Made by a program: the position numbers and the translations under genes. DNA of 64,000 nt from CAYRTV01 sp964505785. GTDB taxonomy: Bacteria > Acidobacteriota > Aminicenantia > Aminicenantales > Aminicenantaceae. The notes beneath the pieces are model-generated. The model searched no databases. It was not told the DNA's origin and was given only the letters and a program-made list of their open reading frames with translations. Of the stretch, positions 31,607 through 38,874 are shown in pieces; the stretch's first letter is position 1, and every line of letters begins with the position of its first letter. The stretch is taken from NCBI GenBank assembly GCA_964505785.1, contig CAZDJZ010000008.1:1-64000 (forward strand). Reading direction: 5' to 3'.

Positions 31607-33141
31607 GTCAAACCCCTTTTTTTCGGCTGACCGTTGTGTTTTCCCTGTGTTTTTTGCTTTTATCTGCATCCTGTACCCAGGAGAATTTCAATGAACTGAA
31701 CACGGTGACCCTGGCGGTTCCGGATAACCCCATGATCCATTTACGTGTTATTCTCGACGTGGGTTCAGCCTATGACCCTGAAGGCAAAGAAGGTCTCGGA
31801 GCCTTGACCTTCAGCATGCTGGCTGACGGCGGAAACAAAACACTTTCATATAAAGAAATTACGGAAAAATTTTACCCCATGGCCGCATCCGTAAGCATGG
31901 CCATGGATAAAGAAATGACCGCCTTCTATGGGACCATACACAAAAACAACCTGGACGATTATTACACTATATTCAAGGATATGCTGCTCGATCCGGGTTT
32001 CCGTGAAGAGGATTTCATCCGTTTAAAAACAAATCAACTGGATTTTCTGGATAAGACCCTGGTCAACAATATGGACGAACAGTTCGGCAAGGAAATCCTC
32101 AATCTTAAAATGTATGCCGGCCATCCCTACGGGCATCATGAGTACGGAACGGTGGAAAGCGTCAAAAGCTTGACCCTGGACGATATGAAGGCCTATTATA
32201 AGGAGCACTTTGTAAGCGGTAATATCACTGTGGGCATTGCCGGAGGCTATCCGGATTCGTTCCCGGATAAAATGGCAGAAGACTTCCGGACATTGCCGGA
32301 AGATTACACTCCGGCGCTGATTCTCCCCCCTCAGGAAATGCCGAAAGGATTGGAGATCGTGATCGCCGAGAAAAACACCCCGGCAACCGCTGTTTCCATG
32401 GGTTTTCCGCTTCCAATCACCCGGGCGGATAACGACTTTTTCGCACTGTGGATAGCCGGCTCCCATTTCGGCGAACACCGTCAGCATCTCTCCCATCTTT
32501 TTCAAAAAATCCGGGAAGAACGGGGACAAAATTACGGTGACTATGCCTATATCGAACATTTCATTCAAGGAAGAGATAAATTTCCCGCTCCTAATCATGT
32601 GCGTCCTCAGCAGTATTTTTCCATTTGGATCCGGCCGCTGGCCAACCGCAACCGTCACTTTGTGATCCGGCAGACCCTCCGGGAGTTGAAAATTCTTATC
32701 GAAGACGGCATACCCCAAGAACGTTTTGAGCTGGTAAAAAAATATCTGCTCAACTACACAAAACTGTACACCCAGACCCTGGGCGAAAGGCTTGGGTGGA
32801 AAATAGATTCCCAATATTACGGATACGACGATTTTCTGGCTGAAGCCCGCCGCCGCATACCCGAAATCACCCATGAACAGGTCAATGCCGCTATACGAAA
32901 ATATATGAATTTCGAAAACCTTTATATAACCGTTATCACGGAAGACGCCCAGGCACTGAAAGAAGACCTGATCTCTAATACGCCTTCCCCCATCGCATAC
33001 GCCAATCCCAATATGCCTGAAAAAATCCTGATTGAAGACCTGATTATTCAGGAATATCCACTGAATGTTACAGAGGAAAACGTTCATATCTCCCCGGCAG
33101 AGGAATTTTTTCAGAAGACGGGATTGCCTGTAAAGAAATAA
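31603..33141 (+). CDS. M16 family peptidase-like lipoprotein (non-catalytic partner)
   Basis: A 512-residue protein with an N-terminal lipoprotein signal (LLLSASC) and the M16 fold. Where the zinc motif should be, the sequence reads LGALTFSMLADGG, so HxxEH is missing and this subunit is predicted inactive. It has the usual partner role of binding substrate with the catalytic subunit. GGAGGTGA lies before ATG 31603. Lipid anchoring would hold the complex at a membrane. Confidence 0.9.
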   Translation: MSQTPFFRLTVVFSLCFLLLSASCTQENFNELNTVTLAVPDNPMIHLRVILDVGSAYDPEGKEGLGALTFSMLADGGNKTLSYKEITEKFYPMAASVSMAMDKEMTAFYGTIHKNNLDDYYTIFKDMLLDPGFREEDFIRLKTNQLDFLDKTLVNNMDEQFGKEILNLKMYAGHPYGHHEYGTVESVKSLTLDDMKAYYKEHFVSGNITVGIAGGYPDSFPDKMAEDFRTLPEDYTPALILPPQEMPKGLEIVIAEKNTPATAVSMGFPLPITRADNDFFALWIAGSHFGEHRQHLSHLFQKIREERGQNYGDYAYIEHFIQGRDKFPAPNHVRPQQYFSIWIRPLANRNRHFVIRQTLRELKILIEDGIPQERFELVKKYLLNYTKLYTQTLGERLGWKIDSQYYGYDDFLAEARRRIPEITHEQVNAAIRKYMNFENLYITVITEDAQALKEDLISNTPSPIAYANPNMPEKILIEDLIIQEYPLNVTEENVHISPAEEFFQKTGLPVKK

Positions 33142-33234
33142 ATTGCCATTATACTTAGAACATGAAATATCCATATTCTTATAATTAATAAATCATGGAT
33201 ATTGTGCACTCAGAACGATGAAAATAATCCAATA

Positions 33235-33360
33235 TGTCATCCTGAGGCCTGCGGCAGCAGGCCGTGAGGATCTTATAGTACTTCGGCAAGTGAGACGAAA
33301 CCGATTCATCAAACGAAGCAGGACAAGATCCTTACGCCGCTTCGCTCCTCAGAATGACAG
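33235..33360 (+). repeat. R2 element, best complete example
   Basis: Left half TGTCATCCTGAGGCCTGCGG, hairpin CCTGCGGCAGCAGG, then AGGATCTTA; a spacer; right half AAGATCCTTACGCCGCTTCG and CTCCTCAGAATGACAG. The two halves are inverted copies of the same motif about 70 bp apart. The element ends exactly at the ATG of the SGNH hydrolase gene. Sequence 33142-33234 has a weak inverted repeat (AATATCCAT and ATGGATATT) after the peptidase stop. Confidence 0.75.
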
Positions 33361-34065
33361 ATGAAAATCGCTTTTTTTGGAGACAGCCTGACCTTCGGCG
33401 CCCCGGGAGTATCTTTTCTTAAGCTTTTGGAAAAGACATTTCCTCAGCATGACCTCCTCAATTACGGACAGGGGGGGGATACGGTTGTCAGTCTCTACCG
33501 CCGTATCCAGGCGCTTCCCTTCCAAGCCTTTGACATGGCTTTTCTCTGGGTGGGCGTAAACGATGAATTGGTCCATGCCTCCTGGACCTACCCCTTGCTC
33601 AAAAAACTCCGCAATCAGCCATGGGCAAAAGACCCGAAAGAATTTGAAACTTGCTTCCGCCGGCTTATTGACCTTCTGTACCCTCAAACCCGCGTCTTAT
33701 TGACAGTACCCCCGCTTCTAATCGGGGAAGATATCCAAAATCCTTGGAACCGGAATTTAGCCGTGTCGGCAACCCTAATAAAAAAAATCAGCGTCGAATA
33801 TCCCAAAGTACAGTACATCGATATTCGCAGGGAAATCCTTCCGCAGCTGGAAGGAAAAGAGGTCTCCTCCTTTTTTCCGCGCAGTTTGATCCGCATTCTG
33901 CGGGATATGGCCAAGTTCAAGACCAGCCGGGAAGTAGACGCAGAGTCCGAAAACCGGCGATTGTATTTCACCCTGGACGGTGTCCATCTCAATCAAAAAG
34001 GAGCGGAAATCGCCGCCGGCCTCTTCGCCCAGGCCATCCGGGACTTTGAGGCGGAAAACACATAG
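33361..34065 (+). CDS. SGNH/GDSL-family hydrolase
   Basis: A 234-residue esterase-like hydrolase. Block I is FFGDSLTFG (catalytic Ser9), the Gly block is NYGQGGD, block III is WVGVNDE, and the catalytic Asp-His pair is in LDGVHLNQKGAEIA. There is no signal peptide, so a cytoplasmic place is likely. Start ATG 33361 directly follows an R2 repeat and lacks a ribosome site. The substrate is unknown. Confidence 0.88.
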   Translation: MKIAFFGDSLTFGAPGVSFLKLLEKTFPQHDLLNYGQGGDTVVSLYRRIQALPFQAFDMAFLWVGVNDELVHASWTYPLLKKLRNQPWAKDPKEFETCFRRLIDLLYPQTRVLLTVPPLLIGEDIQNPWNRNLAVSATLIKKISVEYPKVQYIDIRREILPQLEGKEVSSFFPRSLIRILRDMAKFKTSREVDAESENRRLYFTLDGVHLNQKGAEIAAGLFAQAIRDFEAENT

Positions 34066-34072
34066 ACTGCCT

Positions 34073-34376
34073 GTCATTCTGCGGCCCCCCCTGTCATCCT
34101 AAGGGCTTCCCCCCTGTCATCCTGAGGGCTTCGAAGAAGCCCGAAGGATCTCAAACTGCTTCGTATTGGGAAAAAGTGAAGAGTGATTTAGTAAAAAGAA
34201 AAAAGTGAAAAGTTTTTTTATTAAAATCCGACTATTACAACGTTTAGAAAAATCAATTGCGCATTCCCATTCCATTCACCATATACTATTCACCATTCAC
34301 AGATCTTAGGCGTTTTGCGTTTCACGTTTTGCGGATTTACGATTCGCGATTCACGGTTTTCGCGTTCTGCCGTCTA
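34073..34376 (+). repeat. R2 fragment and R3 heptamer/block sequence
   Basis: A tandem duplication of CCCCCTGTCATCCT with AGGGCTTC (34085-34130) starts an R2 element that ends AAGGATCTCAAACTGC. Heptamer-like AAAAAGTGAA runs and an R3 block (CCATTCACC..., GGCGTTTTGCGTTTCACG) follow to about 34376. No gene is seen in the 34066-34582 gap. Confidence 0.6.
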
Positions 34377-34377
34377 A

Positions 34378-34570
34378 CCTGATTCATTCATAGGCCGAGA
34401 TTGCCGCAGATGCAGTGAGATTCGGCCCGCCTGAAGGGTAAAAAAATTGCGATTATAATATAAATGTGCAAATGAAAAACTTTCAATTTGAACTTTCAAT
34501 AAAGATCATGTTAATCGCTGATAAAAAAGAAATTGCAAAAACATCGCAATTTTTTTTTGAATAATTCAGG
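34378..34570 (-). repeat. R1 element, inverted
   Basis: A 193 bp copy with ends CCTGATTCATTCA and TGAATAATTCAGG. The GC arm is short (GCCGAGATTGCCGCAGATGC then AGTGAGATTCGGCCC) and the AT arm is complete. A second end motif, TAATAATTCAGGTTA (34577-34591), directly follows and supplies the TGA stop codon of the minus-strand decarboxylase gene. Confidence 0.78.
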
Positions 34571-34582
34571 CTAAGTAATAAT

Positions 34583-36001
34583 TCAGGTTAATAAATCACT
34601 CGACTTCGCCACAATCAATTCCCAGGCACTCCGGATATCTGCTCCGGTGGTCGTGCGGCTCCCAATGGACATTCTCAGAACATACCGGCCTTTAAGCGTG
34701 GTTCCGGTCATATGCAGCTGACCGGTATCATTGATCCGGTCCAGCAGCGTCCGGTTTAACTCATCCAAATGCTCGTTATCTCCTCTGTCATTTAAACGAA
34801 AACAAACCACACTCAGCGGGACCGGAGCCATTAACTCAAAGTTGCGGTCTAATTCAACCCATTTCTTGAATTCCTGTGCCAGGCGGATATGATTCCGCAC
34901 CATCTCCTGGATTCCGGTCACGCCATAATAACGGAGCACAAACCATAATTTGAGTGCGCGAAACCGGCGGCCCAGAGCGATGCCCCAGTCGCGGTAATTC
35001 CTGACCTCCGCATCCACGCCGGTTTTTAAATATTCCGGATGGATCTCAAACGTCCGGACAAGCGTTTCCGGGTCCTTCGCGAAATAGGCTGAACAGTCAA
35101 AATTAGTCAGCATCCATTTGTGGGGATTAAAAACAAAGGAATCGGCTTTTTCCACCCCTTTGAGCATCCATCTATTCTCAGCTAAAATCGCGGCCGTGCC
35201 GGCATACGCGGCATCTACATGCAGCCAAAGTTTATGGCGCTGACATATATCTCCAATCGGGTCCAGCGGATCAACTGCTGTCGATGAGGTCGTGCCGACC
35301 GTGGCAACTACACAGCAAGGCGTCAATCCGTTATCCTTGTCTCTTTTGATCGCCTCTTCCAGTTTTTCCGGCTGCATCGCCAATGCATCATCGGTCGGAA
35401 TCAGACGTATATTTTCCTTGCCGAACCCGGCGATCTTCGCCCCTTTTTCCACGCTGGAATGGGCTTCTTCCGAAATATAGACCATAAGAGGCTTATGGAA
35501 TCCAGTCCGGTTGATTTCAAAGCCGGTTAATTTTTCCCGTGCAGTCAGCAAAGCCACAAGGGAAGATGTGGAAGCAGTGTCCTGAATCACTCCAGTAAAA
35601 CCTTCCGGCAAATCCAGCATTTTCCTCAGCCATTCCATCACTACGTCTTCCAATTCCTCCGCCGCAGGCGAAGTCTTCCAGATCATACACTGCGCGCCCA
35701 TCCCTGCGGTCAACAGTTCCGCTAATACCGAAGGCGGGCTGTTGTTGGCCGGGAAATAGGCAAACCATGAGGGATGCTGCCAATGCGTCATCCCGGGAAC
35801 GATTTTTTTCCGGAAATCGTCAAAAATATCTTGCAGAGAGTCCCCTTTATCGGGCGGCTCATTCGGAAACTGCGCCCGGATATCCCCGGGTTTCACATCC
35901 GGCACCACCGGATACTTATCCACCGAATCCAGATAATCCGCCACCCAATCCACAAACTTATATCCGAATTCCCGGAATGTCTTTTTATCCATGTCTTTCA
36001 T
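34583..36001 (-). CDS. PLP-dependent aromatic-L-amino-acid decarboxylase family protein
   Basis: A group II decarboxylase of 472 residues from ATG 36001, chosen because GAGGTG lies seven bases upstream; a GTG at 36010 would add three residues. It contains GMTHWQHPSWFAYFP, QDTASTSSLVAL, LWLHVDAAYAGTA and the PLP lysine in FVFNPHKWML. It probably decarboxylates tryptophan, tyrosine, Dopa or phenylalanine; the substrate cannot be read by eye. It is a single gene with repeats on both sides. Confidence 0.93.
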   Translation of the reverse strand: MKDMDKKTFREFGYKFVDWVADYLDSVDKYPVVPDVKPGDIRAQFPNEPPDKGDSLQDIFDDFRKKIVPGMTHWQHPSWFAYFPANNSPPSVLAELLTAGMGAQCMIWKTSPAAEELEDVVMEWLRKMLDLPEGFTGVIQDTASTSSLVALLTAREKLTGFEINRTGFHKPLMVYISEEAHSSVEKGAKIAGFGKENIRLIPTDDALAMQPEKLEEAIKRDKDNGLTPCCVVATVGTTSSTAVDPLDPIGDICQRHKLWLHVDAAYAGTAAILAENRWMLKGVEKADSFVFNPHKWMLTNFDCSAYFAKDPETLVRTFEIHPEYLKTGVDAEVRNYRDWGIALGRRFRALKLWFVLRYYGVTGIQEMVRNHIRLAQEFKKWVELDRNFELMAPVPLSVVCFRLNDRGDNEHLDELNRTLLDRINDTGQLHMTGTTLKGRYVLRMSIGSRTTTGADIRSAWELIVAKSSDLLT

Positions 36002-36135
36002 GATGGTCACCTCATTTTTTTATTTTAAATCAAACCGAAAGGAATGTTAATCGTGAATCATTAATCGTGAATGGTGAATGGATTGGGGATACGTATAAGG
36101 AGTTTCAAGCTTGGTAATACTTTTATTTTAATTAA

Positions 36136-36387
36136 CCTGACCTATTCATAAAAAAATTGCGCTGCTTTTGCAATTCTTTTTTTATCAGCGATTAACATGA
36201 TTTTTATTGAAAGTTCAAATGAAAAGTTTTTCATTTTCATGTTTATATTATAATCGCATTTTTTTTACCCTTCGGGCGGGCCGAGTCTCACCGCATCTGC
36301 TTTGTTGCAGGACATTCGCGGTGAAGGCCACAGCTTCATGCCCTGCGCCTCGCATCTGCGGCAATCTCGACCCGTGAATAATTCAGG
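36136..36387 (+). repeat. R1 element
   Basis: A full copy (252 bp) with ends CCTGACCTATTCA and TGAATAATTCAGG. The AT arm starts with an inner hairpin (AAAAAAATTGC, loop GCTGCTTTT, GCAATTCTTTTTTT) and closes at TATTATAATCGC. The GC arm runs from GGGCCGAGTCTCACCGCATC to GCATCTGCGGCAATCTCGACC. Just upstream, 36056-36113 holds an inverted R3 block fragment (GTGAATGGATTGGGGATACG). Confidence 0.8.
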
Positions 36388-36543
36388 TTAAGATAACTTT
36401 TTACTTTTTACTTTTGACTTTTTACTGGTTTGCTCCGGCAATGACACAAATCTTTACTTTAGCTAAAAAAACCGCTATTTTCCTGTCATTAATGCCGATT
36501 TTATGTAAAAACCAAGTCATTTCAAAAAATATGCATAAAATGC

Positions 36544-36573
36544 TTGCAAATGGTTTTTCTTATATGTTATAAT
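36544..36573 (+). promoter_or_regulatory. Promoter-like sequence without a downstream gene
   Basis: TTGCAA (36544-36549), an 18 bp spacer and TATAAT (36568-36573) lie in an AT-rich stretch. No plus-strand gene follows in the next 2 kb; transcription would enter 36580-36972, which ends in a strong hairpin. It could drive a small RNA or be chance in AT-rich DNA. Confidence 0.4.
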
Positions 36574-36720
36574 AGTTGAAACAGTCAGAAAAAAACTCAT
36601 CCATTAAAAATTCTTAAAGATATTTTTTATAACTTATTCTTATCATTTAAATTAAAGCTTACATATCTTCTGTTTTCACCTGAATATCCCCATTTTCATT
36701 AAAGTGCTTTTTCGCCCGTC

Positions 36721-36861
36721 TTAGGCGGTTTCGCCCACTTTTCCCGAAATAGAGGGGAAAATCAAAGAATTAGCAGCAAAAAGCAACTTTTTCCTGCCGG
36801 GATGCGTATATATTAGTGACATGAGCGAGAAAGAGAAGAAAAACACGCCAATGAGAGACAT
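36721..36861 (-). CDS. Possible 46-residue membrane peptide
   Basis: ATG 36861 has GGAGGG nine bases upstream. The frame encodes a hydrophobic stretch (SLIGVFFFSFSLMSLIY) and a Lys/Arg-containing tail. One membrane helix is plausible. No homologue is recognised and the codon use is not informative at this length, so it may not be real. The surrounding 36388-36981 stretch contains no other gene. Confidence 0.22.
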   Translation of the reverse strand: MSLIGVFFFSFSLMSLIYTHPGRKKLLFAANSLIFPSISGKVGETA

Positions 36862-36942
36862 AATGCGAGTCCCTCCTTTCGGCTCCTCCTTTTTCCAAGG
36901 ATTCACTATAGATTCCCCCTAATCTTTAATCCATCCCCATCT

Positions 36943-36972
36943 GACTGCCTGTTCCCCCGGGAACAGGCAGTC
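36943..36972. terminator. Perfect 12 bp hairpin
   Basis: GACTGCCTGTTC (36943-36954) and GAACAGGCAGTC (36961-36972) enclose CCCCGG. The stem is perfect and GC-rich, but no T-run follows on either strand, so this is a hairpin of uncertain role; a terminator is one option. Confidence 0.45.
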
Positions 36973-36981
36973 TACTTATTC

Positions 36982-37233
36982 TGGATCATTCATAAATAAA
37001 TTGCGATACCAAATTTTCATTTCTTTTAACCAGTAAAATATACTTCCGATTTACTCAATTGATAATTCTGTCATTACAGTATTTCAGGTAAATACATCTA
37101 AATCGCAATTTATTTACCCTTCGGGCGGGCCGAATCTCACCGCATCTGCTTCGTTAAGCCTCCTCGACGGGGCGTGCCACGACTTCGTCGGCTTGCCTCG
37201 CAGCTGCAGCAATCTCGGCCCGTGAATGATCCA
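36982..37233 (+). repeat. R1 element with compensatory changes
   Basis: Ends TGGATCATTCA and TGAATGATCCA are a perfect 11 bp inverted repeat. The AT arm reads AAATAAATTGCGAT on the left and ATCGCAATTTATTT on the right, where other copies have A-runs and T-runs; the paired changes keep the stem intact. The core of the AT arm is quite different from the other copies. The GC arm (CCGAATCTCACCGCATCTGC to GCTGCAGCAATCTCGGCCCG) has its own loop. Sequence 37251-37400 holds an R2 element and 37401-37433 a TTTTTGA heptamer array. Confidence 0.82.
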
Positions 37234-37397
37234 TAATCCGCTCAGTTATTGTCGTCCTGAAGGCGCTTTCGCGCCTGAGGGATCTCAAGCTGCATCGTTC
37301 AGAAGTGACGTTACCGATTTTCCTGGGGTAGCCGCTTGGGATTCTTCAGCCTGCCTGTGCAGCCTTCAGAATGACAGAGAGGATGACAGCTGCGCTG

Positions 37398-38360
37398 TCA
37401 TTTTTGATTTTTGATTTTTGATCTTTGATTTTGTTTTAGCCAGGCCATCGTCAGCCGCAGCCCCTCTTCAAAACCAACAGACGGTTCATAGCCCAGAAAT
37501 TCCCGGGCGCGGGTGATGTCGGCAAAACTATGGCGGACATCGCCGGGACGGAACGGATCATAATGGGGATGAACTGTCCGGCCGCTGAGTTTTTCCAGGG
37601 CGGCTAAAAGCCGGTTAAGGCTGACTTGAGTATGCGTAGCCACATTGACAACTTCACCGGATGTTTTCTCCGCTTGGGCGGCCAGAATATTGGCTGCGGC
37701 TACATTTCCCACATATGTGAAATCCCGGGTTTGTTCGCCGTCCCCGTATACCACCGGAGTTTTTTTCTCCTGGACAGCCTGAATGAATTTTGGGATCACG
37801 GCAGCATACTGCGATTCCGGATTCTGCCGGGGGCCAAAGACATTGAAATAGCGCAGAGTGATGGTCTCCAATTGATAAACCGAGGAAAAAACCTGACAGT
37901 AGTATTCACCGGTCAGTTTCGCCAGCGCATAGGGCGACAGCGGTGAAGGCATCATGTCTTCTTTTTTCGGCAAGACCGGCGTGTCTCCATATGCTGAAGA
38001 AGACCCGGCATAAATGACTCTTTTGACTCCGGCCCGGCGGGCCGCCAGCAGCACATTGAGTGTGCCGGTGATATTGCTTTCATGGCAGGCCCGGGGCTCT
38101 TCAATCGAACGGGGCACCGACGGCAGGGCGGCCTGATGGAAGACCATATCTACCCCGGACATCGCCTCGTGCAGATCATCCATGTTCCGGATATCGCCCT
38201 CAACAAAATCGATGGATCCGTCCATCGCTGCAAGATTTTCTTTTCGTCCGGTGGAAAGATTATCCAATACCCGGACCCTGTGGCCGTTCCCTATTAATTT
38301 TTCTGCAATATGCGAACCGATGAACCCGGCTCCTCCGGTAACTAAATAATGATTCGGCAT
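37398..38360 (-). CDS. NAD-dependent sugar epimerase/dehydratase (UDP-GlcNAc/glucose 4-epimerase-like)
   Basis: A 320-residue extended short-chain dehydrogenase. It has the NAD motif GGAGFIGS (9-16), AGSSSAYGD with catalytic Ser, and YALAK (Tyr-x3-Lys). RPGDVRHSFAD is typical of 4-epimerases acting on UDP-sugars. It probably makes a UDP-sugar for surface glycans. The last ten residues (NQRSKIKNQK) and the stop are read from a TTTTTGA heptamer array, so the original C-terminus has been replaced or extended by repeat DNA. Confidence 0.9.
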   Translation of the reverse strand: MPNHYLVTGGAGFIGSHIAEKLIGNGHRVRVLDNLSTGRKENLAAMDGSIDFVEGDIRNMDDLHEAMSGVDMVFHQAALPSVPRSIEEPRACHESNITGTLNVLLAARRAGVKRVIYAGSSSAYGDTPVLPKKEDMMPSPLSPYALAKLTGEYYCQVFSSVYQLETITLRYFNVFGPRQNPESQYAAVIPKFIQAVQEKKTPVVYGDGEQTRDFTYVGNVAAANILAAQAEKTSGEVVNVATHTQVSLNRLLAALEKLSGRTVHPHYDPFRPGDVRHSFADITRAREFLGYEPSVGFEEGLRLTMAWLKQNQRSKIKNQK

Positions 38361-38439
38361 TTCATCCTCACGAAATTTTTCAGTTTAAGGGACACATTAT
38401 ATTATAAATAAGCCGAATTCCCAAATTGTTGTTAGTGGG

Positions 38440-38752
38440 GTGAATGGATTGAGGATGCGTATATGGTTTTTGGAGATGCTGAAATAGTCTGTTGGAGAAT
38501 CCGAAAAACGCAAAACGCTTAAAACCATGACGTTAAGCGCCCCTGTTGCCAGAACTGAAACTGCCGGGATAATATGAAAATTTGTGAATAGTGAATAGAT
38601 AGGAGACGTGTGTTCAGATTTTTGGATTACCCGGCTTTGGTTTATTTTTGATTTTTAATTTTTGATTTTTGATTTATGCCACTAGACTCATCAGGATAAC
38701 AATGAATTAAGAACGATAATCAGATTTGAGTTTTGAGATTTGAGATATGGCT
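38440..38752 (-). repeat. R3/heptamer block, left arm of inverted repeats around the GWxTD pair
   Basis: On the minus strand this reads like 41836-42345. It includes the R3 block (GTTTTTGGAGATG..., AAAACGCAAAACGC, GGCGCTTAACGTCATGG in reverse) and then, at 38639-38752, arrays TTTTTGA/TTTTTAA and GATTTGA/GTTTTGA on either side of ACTCATCAGGATAAC. A further R2 right half lies at 38755-38800. The 38361-38874 gap has no gene. Confidence 0.72.
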
Positions 38753-38874
38753 AAGCAGCACAAGTTCCTTTGGCCTGCTTCACAGGCTTCAGAATGACAT
38801 ATAGGGGGTTGTAAAACTTCAGCGATTAGACTACATTAAAAGAGTGTAATCTTACTGTCAGGGGACTTTTTTCT

